From Selenomonas sp. (lineage in GTDB: Bacteria; Bacillota_C; Negativicutes; Selenomonadales; Selenomonadaceae): a DNA stretch of 64,000 bases. The stretch lies in the NCBI RefSeq assembly GCF_024693525.1, contig NZ_JAILKR010000057.1, positions 5,740-69,739 on the forward strand, written 5' to 3'. The translations under genes were made by a program, and so were the position numbers. Shown piece after piece: positions 31,497-40,652 of this stretch. A model generated the notes under the pieces. The model saw only the letters and a list, made by a program, of their open reading frames with translations, did no database searches and was not told where the DNA came from. Each line of letters opens with the position of its first letter. The first letter of the stretch is position 1.

Positions 31497-32423
31497 ATGA
31501 AAAAGTGCCTGGGAAAATGGAGTGCGGGAGCATTGACGGTGCTGGCCATTTATGGCAGTACCTTAGAGGGAGTGCAGGCTGAACCTCTGCGCACGGTGTC
31601 CCAGTGGCAGCAGCGGGCGGAAAAGCTCCGGGGCGAAAGACAACTTCGAGCCTATGATGAGGCCATTGACCAGTATCCTGCTTACGTTGACTTTTACCTC
31701 AGACGGGGCAAGGTTCATTTGCAGCGAGGGGAAAGCCAACTGGCAAAGCTCGATTTTGATAAGGCTATTCTGCTGGATGATAAAAATGCGGCGGCCTATA
31801 CCGGACGGGCAGAAGAGCGGGCCTGTGCCGGGGACAGCCAAGGGGCTTGGCTGGCTTATGAACAGGCGATAAAACTCGATGACAAGAATCCGTTGATTTT
31901 TCAGAGCCGGGCGCACTTTTACTATGAGGGGCTGGCCGATTACCGGCAGGCTTTTGCCGATTATGACCAGGCAGCGAAACTGGTGACAGCAGAAGATGAC
32001 CCCAGGCGGTTAAAGATTGCCCTGCAGAAGCTGGGGGCACAGCTCAAATATGCCACCTTCCAAAATGGCTATTATGGGACAGTGGTTAATTCGGTGGATT
32101 CCATCCTGGGCATGAAAAAACAAAGGCTAAGCCCCAGGCAGCTGGAATATCTGTATATTTCCCGCTGTGTGGCCAATTACGAATTGGAACAATACTCGGA
32201 GGCCCTGCGGGACAGCCAGCAGGTTCTTCGGCTTATGGATAGCGATCCGTCAAAACATGCCCGCATCCTGCAGCGGCAGAGCCGCATCTTGACGAAGATG
32301 GGGCTTGAGCCGGCCGCCAAGGCAGCCATGAAAGCGGCCCTTCGGTGCAATCCCAAACTCCTGGTGGACCGGCAGTATGAATTGGATAAGGATTTAGTGG
32401 GCTGGCAGCAGGAGGTATGGTAA
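31497..32423 (+). CDS. Exported TPR-repeat protein
   Basis: The 308-residue product has a signal peptide (about residues 1-28, ending VQA). At least three tetratricopeptide repeats follow: residues 48-80 (YDEAIDQYPAYVDFYLRRGK), 82-114 (AKLDFDKAILLDDKNAAAYT) and 116-150 (AWLAYEQAIKLDDKNPLIFQ), with a further TPR-like pair near the C-terminus (YLYISRCVANYELEQYSEAL). No lipobox or membrane anchor is seen, so it is probably periplasmic. It ends one base before the papain-like protease gene, which implies tight co-expression and a possible scaffold or inhibitor role. Confidence 0.85.
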   Translation: MKKCLGKWSAGALTVLAIYGSTLEGVQAEPLRTVSQWQQRAEKLRGERQLRAYDEAIDQYPAYVDFYLRRGKVHLQRGESQLAKLDFDKAILLDDKNAAAYTGRAEERACAGDSQGAWLAYEQAIKLDDKNPLIFQSRAHFYYEGLADYRQAFADYDQAAKLVTAEDDPRRLKIALQKLGAQLKYATFQNGYYGTVVNSVDSILGMKKQRLSPRQLEYLYISRCVANYELEQYSEALRDSQQVLRLMDSDPSKHARILQRQSRILTKMGLEPAAKAAMKAALRCNPKLLVDRQYELDKDLVGWQQEVW

Positions 32424-32424
32424 G

Positions 32425-33960
32425 ATGATGGGCAAAATGGCAAAAGGATTTTGGGCGTCCCTTTTTGTCCCGCTGCTGCTGCCTACGGCAGTTTTTGCCC
32501 AGGAGGCGCCAGCGGCGAAGTCTTTGCCGGCCTTTTATGATATGCGGCTGGCCAACCCCTTTGACCGGTTCAGCTATTTTGATGGGCGAAAATCCTTGCT
32601 GAATGAAGTGGGAAACCAGGGCAGTGCCAATATCTGTTGGGCCTTTACGGCAGCGACGGCGATGGAATCCAACGTCTATAAAAATTGGCAGCGTCAGGGC
32701 GTTGCCTATTCGGTAGACGGTCGGGGGGTTCACTTGTCTCCCTGGAAAATGGCTTGGTTATCCTATGCCCGGCCGGTGGCACAGCCGGGCATTTTGACTG
32801 GTGCTATGGGAAAGCCTCTGCGAAAGGGCAGCTATGCAGTGCCGCTGGCCAGCCGTGTTTACGGACATGGCAGCTGGCCGCTCTTTGCACCGGAATTTTT
32901 AGCTGGCAGTGGAATTGGCTTTCGCCAAGCCAGGGGGAGTGTATCCGAGGATATGAAGGCTCCCGTTGACTGGGGAGAGGATGCGGGAATTCGCCTTCGC
33001 AATATCTTTACCAGTACTGGCAGGAAGCTTTATCAGCCGGCAGAAATCGCGCGGATGAAATCCATGATGCTGGCCTACGGTGCTTTGGCGGCGGGTATCA
33101 ACAGCCTGCCTTTGCAGCAAAAGGAGGCTGTTGATTACTATCGGAACAAGCCCCTGCCGGTAAATCATGGGGTCAATATCATTGGCTGGGATGATTTCTA
33201 TGATTTTTCGAAATCGGGGCTTAAGGTAAAGCCGAAGCATAAAGGTGCCTGGATAATTCGCAACAGTTGGGGAAAAGGCTGGGGAGATGGCGGCTACGCC
33301 TATCTATCCTATGAGGATAAGACCCTGGGCAACTACGTGGCTTATGATACTTCTCTTAATACTGCTGCCTTCGATTGGATTGATACCTATGAGCGGTCCA
33401 ATAGCTTGGCGCCGCCGCAGCAGAATTGGGAAAATGGCAGTGGCCCGCGGTACCGTCAAGTGGAGTCCGGCAGCGGCTTTGCCGCAGGCTATCAAGCCAA
33501 GGACGCTGGCCGGCTGCAGGCAGTAGGTTTCTATGCCCTGACTGATGGGCTGGAATATACCATCACCATTCGCCAGGGGAGCCTGGACCCGAAGCAGGGA
33601 ACTTTGGCCTTGGTACAACAGGGATGTTTTGGTGAAGATAATACGCCGGAATGGGCAGGGTACCGCACCGTGAAGTTATCGTCGGAGGTATCCCTAGCTG
33701 CAGGAGAAGCGTATACGGTGGCTGTGGAACTTCGCAATCCTAAGGGGAAGGTCCGACTGGTCATGTCGCCTCAGCTGATAGAGTCTCGGAAGGTGGGGGC
33801 GGTTCATAGCTACATCCGAAGAGGCAGGCATGGAAGCTGGCAGAAAACCATCCCCAAGAGCGACGGGGATCAGTCGGTATGGAATCGGAACTCTTCCGTT
33901 ATCCAGCGGGTTTATGTGAAGGCGGCTGAAAAAAGAATACAACAAAAAAGACCTGCTTAA
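32425..33960 (+). CDS. Exported papain-like (C1A) cysteine peptidase with C-terminal lectin-like domain
   Basis: The 511-residue product has a signal peptide (cleavage near residue 25, VFAQ). The papain active site is complete: oxyanion Gln65 and Cys71 in QGSANICWAFTAATAM, His248 in VNHGVNIIGWDD and Asn280 in IIRNSWGKGWGDGGYAYLSY. Only about 45 residues separate the signal peptide from Cys71, so there is no room for a normal I29 inhibitory propeptide. Residues about 340-480 form a beta-rich C-terminal domain like the lectin-like domain of bacterial C1A peptidases. It would act in the periplasm or outside. GGAGG precedes ATG 32425. It is last in the operon. Confidence 0.9.
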   Translation: MMGKMAKGFWASLFVPLLLPTAVFAQEAPAAKSLPAFYDMRLANPFDRFSYFDGRKSLLNEVGNQGSANICWAFTAATAMESNVYKNWQRQGVAYSVDGRGVHLSPWKMAWLSYARPVAQPGILTGAMGKPLRKGSYAVPLASRVYGHGSWPLFAPEFLAGSGIGFRQARGSVSEDMKAPVDWGEDAGIRLRNIFTSTGRKLYQPAEIARMKSMMLAYGALAAGINSLPLQQKEAVDYYRNKPLPVNHGVNIIGWDDFYDFSKSGLKVKPKHKGAWIIRNSWGKGWGDGGYAYLSYEDKTLGNYVAYDTSLNTAAFDWIDTYERSNSLAPPQQNWENGSGPRYRQVESGSGFAAGYQAKDAGRLQAVGFYALTDGLEYTITIRQGSLDPKQGTLALVQQGCFGEDNTPEWAGYRTVKLSSEVSLAAGEAYTVAVELRNPKGKVRLVMSPQLIESRKVGAVHSYIRRGRHGSWQKTIPKSDGDQSVWNRNSSVIQRVYVKAAEKRIQQKRPA

Positions 33961-33975
33961 CAGCAGGCCTTTTTT
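33945..33975. terminator. Bidirectional terminator between the peptidase gene and rpsT
   Basis: AAAAAG and CCTGCT pair with AGCAGG and CTTTTT (one A/C mismatch) around TAAC. The loop contains the peptidase stop codon. Confidence 0.85.
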
Positions 33976-33993
33976 CTATCTCATCTGAGAAAA

Positions 33994-34260
33994 TTACTTA
34001 GCGAGTGCGTTGACTTTGCGAGCCAGACGGGACTTTTTACGGGATGCAGCATTTTTATGATAAACATGGTTAGCAGCAGCCTGATCGATCGTCTTGCAAG
34101 CAACCGTAAGGAGGGATTTCGCTTCATCAGCGTTTCCAGCCTCAACAGCGTCAAGAACACGACGGGAAGCAGTGCGGACACGGGACTTCTCAGCAGCGTT
34201 CTTTGCATGGCGCTTAGCGTCAGATTTTACACTAAGAATAGATGCTTTGATATTTGGCAA
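33994..34260 (-). CDS. rpsT: 30S ribosomal protein S20
   Basis: The 88-residue basic helical protein begins MPNIKASILSVKSDAKRHAK and ends RKKSRLARKVNALAK, matching S20, which binds 16S rRNA early in 30S assembly. The start is TTG 34260 with AAGGGGGGTG upstream; a start at 34281 would add seven residues over that ribosome site. S20 is encoded alone and divergently from lepA, a common arrangement in Firmicutes. Confidence 0.96.
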   Translation of the reverse strand: MPNIKASILSVKSDAKRHAKNAAEKSRVRTASRRVLDAVEAGNADEAKSLLTVACKTIDQAAANHVYHKNAASRKKSRLARKVNALAK

Positions 34261-34296
34261 GTAATTCACCCCCCTTAACAAATTCGTTACCTTGTT

Positions 34297-34325
34297 ATCA
34301 TAGCATGTGAAAATATAAAAAGCAA
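34297..34325 (-). promoter_or_regulatory. Promoter of rpsT
   Basis: On the minus strand, TTGCTT, a 17-base spacer and TATGAT, 37 bases before the TTG start. Confidence 0.7.
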
Positions 34326-34354
34326 TAGTTTTCTTTAGTTCGTCCTTCTATTTC

Positions 34355-34384
34355 TTGCAGGTAAGCGCCCTTCAATGCTATAAT
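34355..34384 (+). promoter_or_regulatory. Promoter of lepA
   Basis: TTGCAG, an 18-base spacer and a consensus TATAAT, 40 bases before ATG 34424. Confidence 0.7.
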
Positions 34385-34423
34385 ACGATAGATATGGATT
34401 GTTATTTTGAAAGGAAAATGACT

Positions 34424-36220
34424 ATGCAGAACAAAAATATCCGCAATTTCTCGATTATTGCTCATATCGACCATGGCAAATCGACGATTGCGGATCGTTT
34501 GATTGAATATACTGGAACCCTTACGAAGCGCGAAATGGAGGCACAGGTCCTCGACAACATGGATCTGGAGCGGGAGCGCGGCATTACCATCAAGGCACAG
34601 ACGGTTCGCCTTGACTACAAGGGCAAAGACGGTCAGCTGTATCAGTTGAATCTCATTGATACCCCGGGCCATGTCGATTTTACCTACGAGGTATCGAGAA
34701 GCCTGGCAGCCTGCGAGGGGGCCCTGTTGGTGGTCGACGCTGCCCAAGGCGTTGAGGCTCAGACCTTGGCCAATGTTTACATGGCCTTGGAGAATGACCT
34801 GGAGATTGTACCGGTCATCAATAAAATTGACCTTCCCAGCGCGGACCCGGATCGGGTTAAGGAAGAAATCGAAAACACCATCGGTCTGGATACTTCTAAT
34901 GCGGTGCTGGCCTCGGCTAAATCCGGCATCGGCATTGAAGAGATTCTCGACTCCATTGTCGATTACATACCCGCCCCGGAGGGGGATGAAAATGCTCCGC
35001 TGCAGGCCTTGATTTTCGATTCCTTCTTTGATTCCTACAAAGGGGTTATTGCCCATGTCCGCGTCAAACAGGGCCATATCCAAAAGGGTATGAAGCTAAA
35101 GATGATGGCAACGGGCAAGACCTTTGAGGTCACTGATGTAGGCTGTTTCAAACCGCAGCCCGTCGATGTAGGGCATCTCGATGTGGGAGAAGTAGGTTTT
35201 GTCGCCGGCTCCCTCAAGGATGTGCGTGACGTTCAGGTAGGCGATACCATTACCTTTGCCGATAATCCGGCGGCAGAACCGTTGCCGGGCTATCGCGGTG
35301 TTACGCCGATGGTTTACTGCGGCCTTTATCCGGTGGACAGCTCGGACTATGACAACCTCAAGGATGCCCTGGAAAAAATGCAGATTAACGATGCAGCGCT
35401 GGTATTTGAGCCGGAGACGTCGGTGGCATTGGGCTTCGGTTTCCGCTGTGGCTTCCTGGGCCTTTTGCATATGGATGTCATTCAGGAACGCTTAGAGCGC
35501 GAATATAATTTGAAGCTTATCACCACGGCACCGTCGGTTATCTATCACGTATTCAAGACGGATGGCACTAAGGTGGATGTCAGCAATCCATCCGATTTGC
35601 CGCCCCAGACGGAAATCGAGCATATCGAAGAACCCTATGTAAAAGCCACGGTCATTGTGCCCAATGATTTTGTCGGGGCAGTTATGGAGATTTCTCAGGA
35701 TAAGCGCGGGGAATTTAAGACGATGGATTATCTCGACGAGAACCGCGTCATGATTACCTATCATATTCCCCTTAATGAAATCATCTTTGACTATTTCGAC
35801 CGCTTGAAATCGGCAACTCGCGGCTATGCTTCCCTTGACTATGAATTGGCGGATTATCAGGAATCGAAACTGGTCAAGGTGGATATCCTTTTAAATGGCG
35901 ACCCGGTGGATGCGCTGTCGACTATTGTCCATAAGGACCGGGCTGCTGGCCGCGGCCGTCAGCTGGCATCGAAGCTTAAGGAAATCATTCCGCAGCAGAT
36001 GTTTGAAATCCCCATCCAGGCGGCTATTGGCAGCAAGGTTATCGCTCGGGAGAACGTCCGCGCTCGCCGCAAGGATGTCCTGGCCAAGTGCTATGGCGGC
36101 GATATTTCCCGCAAGCGCAAACTGTTGGAAAAACAGAAAGAAGGCAAAAAGCGCATGAAGGCAGTGGGCAGTGTGGAAGTGCCTCAGGAAGCGTTTATGG
36201 CCATCTTGAAGATTGATTAA
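34424..36220 (+). CDS. lepA: Elongation factor 4 (LepA)
   Basis: The 598-residue translational GTPase has the G1 motif AHIDHGKST, the [10 protein letters not shown] switch region, DTPGHVDF and NKIDLPSAD, followed by EF-G-like domains and the LepA-specific C-terminus ([20 protein letters not shown] and [20 protein letters not shown]). It acts on stalled or mis-translocated ribosomes. ATG 34424 is chosen because AAAGGA is then about eight bases away; ATG 34418 lies too close. hemW follows 12 bases after the stop, as in many Firmicutes. Confidence 0.98.
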   Translation: MQNKNIRNFSIIAHIDHGKSTIADRLIEYTGTLTKREMEAQVLDNMDLERERGITIKAQTVRLDYKGKDGQLYQLNLIDTPGHVDFTYEVSRSLAACEGALLVVDAAQGVEAQTLANVYMALENDLEIVPVINKIDLPSADPDRVKEEIENTIGLDTSNAVLASAKSGIGIEEILDSIVDYIPAPEGDENAPLQALIFDSFFDSYKGVIAHVRVKQGHIQKGMKLKMMATGKTFEVTDVGCFKPQPVDVGHLDVGEVGFVAGSLKDVRDVQVGDTITFADNPAAEPLPGYRGVTPMVYCGLYPVDSSDYDNLKDALEKMQINDAALVFEPETSVALGFGFRCGFLGLLHMDVIQERLEREYNLKLITTAPSVIYHVFKTDGTKVDVSNPSDLPPQTEIEHIEEPYVKATVIVPNDFVGAVMEISQDKRGEFKTMDYLDENRVMITYHIPLNEIIFDYFDRLKSATRGYASLDYELADYQESKLVKVDILLNGDPVDALSTIVHKDRAAGRGRQLASKLKEIIPQQMFEIPIQAAIGSKVIARENVRARRKDVLAKCYGGDISRKRKLLEKQKEGKKRMKAVGSVEVPQEAFMAILKID

Positions 36221-36232
36221 CGGAGAAAATAA

Positions 36233-37399
36233 ATGGATGCAAAACAATGGGGCGTATACGTCCACATCCCCTTTTGCCGCCAGAAGTGCTTCTATTGTGA
36301 CTTTCCCTCCTTTGCGGGGCGGGAACGTTACTGGGAAGACTATACAGGAGCCCTGTGCCGGGAAATTGCGGTGCGGGGCTCTTATTATCGGCAGCTTTGG
36401 GGAAGACCGGCCACAATTTATCTCGGGGGTGGAACGCCATCGGTGCTTCCGGCAAAACTCATGGCTCAGCTGTTGACAAAACTCCGGCACGTATTTTTGG
36501 CGGATGACAAGGCCGAGGAATTTACCGTGGAATGCAATCCGGGAACGGTAGATGAGGCTTATTTGGCGATGCTTTGGGAACAGGGAGTAAACCGCCTTTC
36601 CTTTGGGGTGCAGAGTTTCGATGATGAACTGCTGAGGCGAATCGGCCGCATTCACAGCAGCCAGCAGGCTGCAGAAGCAGTGGAAATGGCGAAGAAAGCT
36701 GGCTTTACCAATCTGAGTCTTGACTTGATGTATGGGTTGCCAGGGCAGACTTTGGCACAGCTCCAAGCAAGTGTCAAGCAGGCATTGGCTCTTTCGCCGA
36801 AGCATATTTCGATTTACGGGCTTCAGCTCGAAGAAGGCACGGCCTTTTATCGGATGCAGGAGTTGGGAAAACTCAACCTGCCGGAGGATGAAGTTGCGGA
36901 GGCTATGTACGACTATATGACGGAATATTTGCCGTCACAGGGCTATGAGCGCTACGAGATTTCGAATTTTGCGCAGCCGGGATTTGCGAGCCGTCATAAT
37001 CTGAGTTATTGGCAGGACGTGCCTTATCTGGGCCTGGGCGCGGCGGCCCATTCCTATCTTGACGGGCAGCGCTGGGCCGCCTTGGCGGATTTGGACCATT
37101 ATATGAAGGCGATTAGGGAGAACCGCATTCCGGTGGAACCCGAGGAGCCGGCAACGGCGGCCATTGCCATGGAGGAATTTTGTTTTTTGGCGTTGCGAAC
37201 GGCCAGGGGGATAAGCCGGGAAAAATTTCGCCAAAAGTTTGGCAGGGAATTGGATGACCTGTATGGAACGGTCATGAAAGAACTTTTTGCCCAAAAGCTG
37301 CTTGCCGATGATGGCCGCTGTATTTTTTTGACCTCCCAGGGTATGAAGTATGGCAATTTGGTATTCGAAAAATTTTTGCTGGATGAGCAAGATTTTTGA
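36233..37399 (+). CDS. hemW: HemW, heme chaperone / radical SAM protein
   Basis: The 388-residue protein has the radical SAM cluster motif CxxxCxYC in IPFCRQKCFYCDF near the N-terminus, then IYLGGGTPSVLPAKL and the SAM-binding region VNRLSFGVQSFDDELLRRIG, plus a C-terminal HemW-type domain. Once called coproporphyrinogen III oxidase, this family lacks the HemN-specific N-terminal extension and is now regarded as a heme-binding chaperone. CGGAGA precedes ATG 36233. It is co-transcribed with lepA. Confidence 0.95.
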   Translation: MDAKQWGVYVHIPFCRQKCFYCDFPSFAGRERYWEDYTGALCREIAVRGSYYRQLWGRPATIYLGGGTPSVLPAKLMAQLLTKLRHVFLADDKAEEFTVECNPGTVDEAYLAMLWEQGVNRLSFGVQSFDDELLRRIGRIHSSQQAAEAVEMAKKAGFTNLSLDLMYGLPGQTLAQLQASVKQALALSPKHISIYGLQLEEGTAFYRMQELGKLNLPEDEVAEAMYDYMTEYLPSQGYERYEISNFAQPGFASRHNLSYWQDVPYLGLGAAAHSYLDGQRWAALADLDHYMKAIRENRIPVEPEEPATAAIAMEEFCFLALRTARGISREKFRQKFGRELDDLYGTVMKELFAQKLLADDGRCIFLTSQGMKYGNLVFEKFLLDEQDF

Positions 37400-37409
37400 C
37401 CTTGGCTAG

Positions 37410-37437
37410 TGGTTATTCGGGGAAAGTCTGCTATAAT
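37410..37437 (+). promoter_or_regulatory. Extended -10 promoter of the deacetylase gene
   Basis: TGCTATAAT at 37429-37437 is an extended -10; the -35 (TGGTTA, 16-base spacer) is weak. Confidence 0.5.
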
Positions 37438-37479
37438 AACTTTGTATGTTTAAAATTGGATGAGAATCGGGGAGATATA

Positions 37480-38391
37480 ATGGACAGAAAAATCATTAAG
37501 AAATTTGTTTTGTCCGCTTTGATTATTATGGGATGCAGTGCTGTGGGAGGACTTATCTGGGCGAATAGCCAGAATCAGCTTCAGCAGCAGGCTGCTGTAG
37601 AAGAAGCGGAAAAAGAACCCGGCGTAGAATCGGATGCCTATATTTTGGCCAAGGGGGATTATTCCAATTTAGAGGAACTTCTTACCGATGTCGACAAACC
37701 GGTCTATGACCGCTACACGTTAAAGCAGCGTCAGGAAAAGGGACTGCCGACAATGCTGCCGCCGTTGGCCGTATATAATAAGGAAAAAGTAGCCTATCTG
37801 ACCTTTGACGATGGCCCGGATAATAAGAATACCTTAGCGATTTTGGATATTCTCAAGGCAAATGGGATTCATGGCACGTTTTATGTAACCGGTAAGATGT
37901 GCGAGGAGAATCCAACCGTACTCAAGCGAATCTTTGAGGAAGGGCATGCAATCGGCAATCATAGTTACGACCATGATTACAAGCGGCTGTATCAGTCGAA
38001 GGATAGTTTCCTGGCAGAAATGCAGCAGACGGATGATATCATCTTCAACATCCTTGGGGTGCGTCCGTTCATTATCCGTGCTCCCGGTGGAACGGTGGGA
38101 ATGTTTTCCGCGGACTATTATCCGGCGCTTACGGAAGCAGGATATGTGGAACATGATTGGAATGTCAGTTCCGAGGATGCGACACCGAAACGGCCTAATG
38201 CCGCTCGACAGATTAAATTCGTGGACAGCATGACGAAGGGTGACCTTAAGGATAATATGGCCTTGGTGCTTATGCATTGCTGCGGCGGCAAGGAAGAAAC
38301 GGTTAAGGCACTGCAGGGAATTATTGACGTGCTGAAGGCGAAGGGCTATCGTTTCGGCGTGGTGACACCGATTACGCCGCAGCCATGGTAA
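37480..38391 (+). CDS. Membrane-anchored polysaccharide deacetylase (NodB-type)
   Basis: The 303-residue product starts with a basic head and one membrane helix (about residues 8-27) that likely anchors it in the inner membrane. The CE4/NodB domain carries the metal and catalytic motifs VAYLTFDDGPDNKNT (Asp pair), GHAIGNHSYDHDY (His x3-4 His), IIRAPGGTVG and MALVLMHCC. It would remove N-acetyl groups from peptidoglycan or an exopolysaccharide. ATG 37480 follows GGGGAGA; an upstream in-frame ATG at 37396 would overlap hemW and the promoter. A serine hydrolase gene follows 21 bases later. Confidence 0.9.
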   Translation: MDRKIIKKFVLSALIIMGCSAVGGLIWANSQNQLQQQAAVEEAEKEPGVESDAYILAKGDYSNLEELLTDVDKPVYDRYTLKQRQEKGLPTMLPPLAVYNKEKVAYLTFDDGPDNKNTLAILDILKANGIHGTFYVTGKMCEENPTVLKRIFEEGHAIGNHSYDHDYKRLYQSKDSFLAEMQQTDDIIFNILGVRPFIIRAPGGTVGMFSADYYPALTEAGYVEHDWNVSSEDATPKRPNAARQIKFVDSMTKGDLKDNMALVLMHCCGGKEETVKALQGIIDVLKAKGYRFGVVTPITPQPW

Positions 38392-38412
38392 GGGGAAAGA
38401 CAGGAGCAGTCC

Positions 38413-39366
38413 GTGACGTTTAAGCGAATCATTTGTTTTTTTTGTATAATGGTGGTCCTGGAAGTGGGCAGTATGCTGTCCATTGCCATTTGGATGCATC
38501 ACGATGAGGGGGCTGCGGTGCAGGCAGAATCTGCCCATGAAAATCGCGATGCCGGGAGTGAGGAAAGACGCGCTCCCGCGGCCAGGGATGCCGCGGATTT
38601 GAACCGCAATATTGCGCACATATTAGGCGGCGATTCTGGCCGCTATGCCATCTATTTTTGGCGGCCTGCCGAGGAAGAAGAACCCTTTCTTTATCAGAAT
38701 CGTCCCATGTCTCCCGCCAGTATGATTAAGGTCTTCATTATGGCCGCGGTTATGCAGGAGGTGCACGATGGCAGGCTGTCGTTGGAGGAAAAGCTCACCA
38801 TACAGGAGGCTGATGTGGTGGGAGGTGCCGGGGTGATTACCTGGTACAACATCGGGGAGTCGCGTTCCATACGGGAGCTGGTCTCCGGGATGATTACGAA
38901 TAGTGACAACACCGCCACCAATATGCTGATAGACCGTTTGGGCATGGACAAAATCAATCGGTATATCCAAGGTCACGGTTATGGCGATACCCAGCTAGTT
39001 CACAAGATGATGATTGGGAATGGCGGCCGCAAGAATTTTTCCTCCGTGAAGGATTTAGGGAAATTGTTCAGCCGGCTGTACTATCATCAATTGGTAGGTG
39101 AGACCGAAGACCGGTTTATGGAACTTGTCCTATCTGGACAGAAGGACAGGGAGTGCTTCAATGCTGCCCTGCCGGATTTCACCATTGCCCATAAGACTGG
39201 CGAAGTCACCGGCCTTTACGATGATGGCGGCATATTCTACGGCCGGCAGGGGGATTTTGTGCTGGTTATCATGAATGAAGGCTTTACGAGCCGCGGCGAT
39301 ACGATTGACGACATGAAGAAATTGACGCAGTATTTTGCCTCGACCCTCAAGAAGAAAAAGAAATAG
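38413..39366 (+). CDS. Membrane-anchored class A beta-lactamase-fold serine hydrolase
   Basis: The 317-residue product has an N-terminal hydrophobic anchor or uncleaved signal (about residues 6-27), a charged linker (residues 35-60), and a beta-lactamase/PBP-like domain with SxxK in SPASMIKVF, SDN in TNSDNTATN and KTG in IAHKTGEVTG. The class A omega-loop Glu (ExxLN) is not obvious, so hydrolysis of beta-lactams is doubtful; a peptidoglycan peptidase/esterase role fits equally. The start is GTG 38413 with AGGAG seven bases before. It ends in a lysine run (KKKKK) and is co-transcribed with the deacetylase. Confidence 0.85.
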   Translation: MTFKRIICFFCIMVVLEVGSMLSIAIWMHHDEGAAVQAESAHENRDAGSEERRAPAARDAADLNRNIAHILGGDSGRYAIYFWRPAEEEEPFLYQNRPMSPASMIKVFIMAAVMQEVHDGRLSLEEKLTIQEADVVGGAGVITWYNIGESRSIRELVSGMITNSDNTATNMLIDRLGMDKINRYIQGHGYGDTQLVHKMMIGNGGRKNFSSVKDLGKLFSRLYYHQLVGETEDRFMELVLSGQKDRECFNAALPDFTIAHKTGEVTGLYDDGGIFYGRQGDFVLVIMNEGFTSRGDTIDDMKKLTQYFASTLKKKKK

Positions 39367-39407
39367 GGGTAGGGACTTACGTAAAATGTCCGCTGCCATA
39401 GGGGAAG

Positions 39408-39437
39408 ACCCGCTGACGGAAAGAGTCAGCGGGTTTT
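39408..39437 (+). terminator. Terminator of the deacetylase/serine hydrolase operon
   Basis: ACCCGCTGAC, loop GGAAAGA, GTCAGCGGGT, then TTTT. Confidence 0.9.
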
Positions 39438-39463
39438 TATATTTGACTTTTTGTCTTTTAGTG

Positions 39464-39492
39464 TTGACTTTTTGCCTTATTCGCGGTATTAT
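39464..39492 (+). promoter_or_regulatory. Heat-shock operon promoter
   Basis: TTGACT, a 17-base spacer and TATTAT. A second TTGACTTTTTG copy lies at 39443-39453, just upstream. Confidence 0.8.
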
Positions 39493-39508
39493 CTTAATAG
39501 ATTCGAAG

Positions 39509-39535
39509 TTAGCACTCACTATATAAGAGTGCTAA
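39509..39535 (+). promoter_or_regulatory. CIRCE operator (HrcA binding site)
   Basis: TTAGCACTC, nine bases, GAGTGCTAA: a perfect CIRCE inverted repeat placed just after the promoter and 32 bases before the hrcA start, as expected for HrcA autorepression of the heat-shock operon. Confidence 0.98.
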
Positions 39536-39566
39536 CAGGAAAATAAATACCGAAGGAGGGATGCTG

Positions 39567-40601
39567 ATGTCCGAACCGATAGATGAGCGCAAACAGCGGG
39601 TATTAAAGGCTGTTATCGACGATTATATCGAAACCGCCGAGCCAGTGGGCTCAAGAACCTTGGCTCGGAAATATGACCTGGGCGTCAGTCCGGCCACCAT
39701 TCGCAACGAAATGGCGGATTTGGAAATGCTGGGGTATCTCGAGCATCTTCATACCTCCTCCGGTCGGGTACCATCCTCCAAGGGATATCGTTTCTACGTG
39801 GATGGCCTGATTCCGCCAAAGCCAGTCAGTGAGGAAGAAAAGGCACGGATCGATCGTTGGTATAATGCCAAAGTCAAGCAGATTGATGAGGTGTTTCAAG
39901 AGACGGCTCACATCATATCCCAAGTGACCAAAAACGTGTCGCTGGTGCTGGCACCGCAGCTTACTCAGGCGAAGTTCCGTTGCTTGCAGTTTTTGCCGCT
40001 GGATGATTATCGTGTCATCACGGTGCTTATGACGGATGCAGGCTTTATCGAGAACAAGATTATTGAAATGCCAAGTGGTGCTACCTTCGAGGATTTCCAG
40101 CGAATGGCACGGGTCATCAATGACAATCTTACCGGGCATACCCTCGATACGATTCATCATCATGCCCTATCAGAGATTCGCGATGAAATCTCCGATGAGC
40201 CCCTTTACGAGTCGGCCTTAGAGATTATCCATCGGGCTTTGGACGCCGGGAAAAAGGAAAGGCTTTATCTTGGGGGAACGACCCAGATGCTGGACCAGCC
40301 GGAATTTCACGATGTGGAAAAGGTCAAGGAAACCCTGATGATGCTGGAAGAAGAGGAGCTCATAAAAGATATTCTCTATGCCCATATGGGCGATGGCCTA
40401 GAGGTCACCATTGGACAGGAAAATGAGGATAAGCATTTCAAGGAAAGCAGTATCATCACGGCGACTTATCATCTCGATGGGGAGTTGTTAGGAACCATCG
40501 CGGTGTTGGGTCCAACCCGTATGGAGTACGCCAAGGCAATGAGTCTGCTGGAGTACATGAATTCGAATCTTACCAATGTCATCAAACGCTTTCACTGGTA
40601 G
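39567..40601 (+). CDS. hrcA: Heat-inducible transcription repressor HrcA
   Basis: The 344-residue repressor binds CIRCE and releases it on heat shock when GroEL is titrated. The winged-helix N-terminus reads VLKAVIDDYIETAEPVGSRT and VSPATIRNEMADLEMLGYLE, followed by HTSSGRVPSSKGYRFYVD, all standard HrcA features. The C-terminal GAF-like dimerisation domain includes LYLGGTTQMLDQPEF and GPTRMEYAKAMSLLEYM. ATG 39567 is preferred to ATG 39561 because AAGGAGGG abuts the latter. It is the first gene of hrcA-grpE-dnaK-dnaJ. Confidence 0.97.
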   Translation: MSEPIDERKQRVLKAVIDDYIETAEPVGSRTLARKYDLGVSPATIRNEMADLEMLGYLEHLHTSSGRVPSSKGYRFYVDGLIPPKPVSEEEKARIDRWYNAKVKQIDEVFQETAHIISQVTKNVSLVLAPQLTQAKFRCLQFLPLDDYRVITVLMTDAGFIENKIIEMPSGATFEDFQRMARVINDNLTGHTLDTIHHHALSEIRDEISDEPLYESALEIIHRALDAGKKERLYLGGTTQMLDQPEFHDVEKVKETLMMLEEEELIKDILYAHMGDGLEVTIGQENEDKHFKESSIITATYHLDGELLGTIAVLGPTRMEYAKAMSLLEYMNSNLTNVIKRFHW

Positions 40602-40652
40602 AACCTGCTGGTGCTTAGCAATAAGATATCCCCTTTGAAAGAGGTGAAGGAA

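Noticed and set aside
37396..37437. TTGACC at 37396 as -35 for the deacetylase promoter
   Set aside because: The spacing to TATAAT at 37432 would be 30 bases; an extended -10 is a better reading.
38413..39366. Calling the serine hydrolase an antibiotic-resistance beta-lactamase
   Set aside because: SxxK, SDN and KTG are present but the omega-loop Glu is not evident, and it sits with a wall deacetylase, so a peptidoglycan role is at least as likely.
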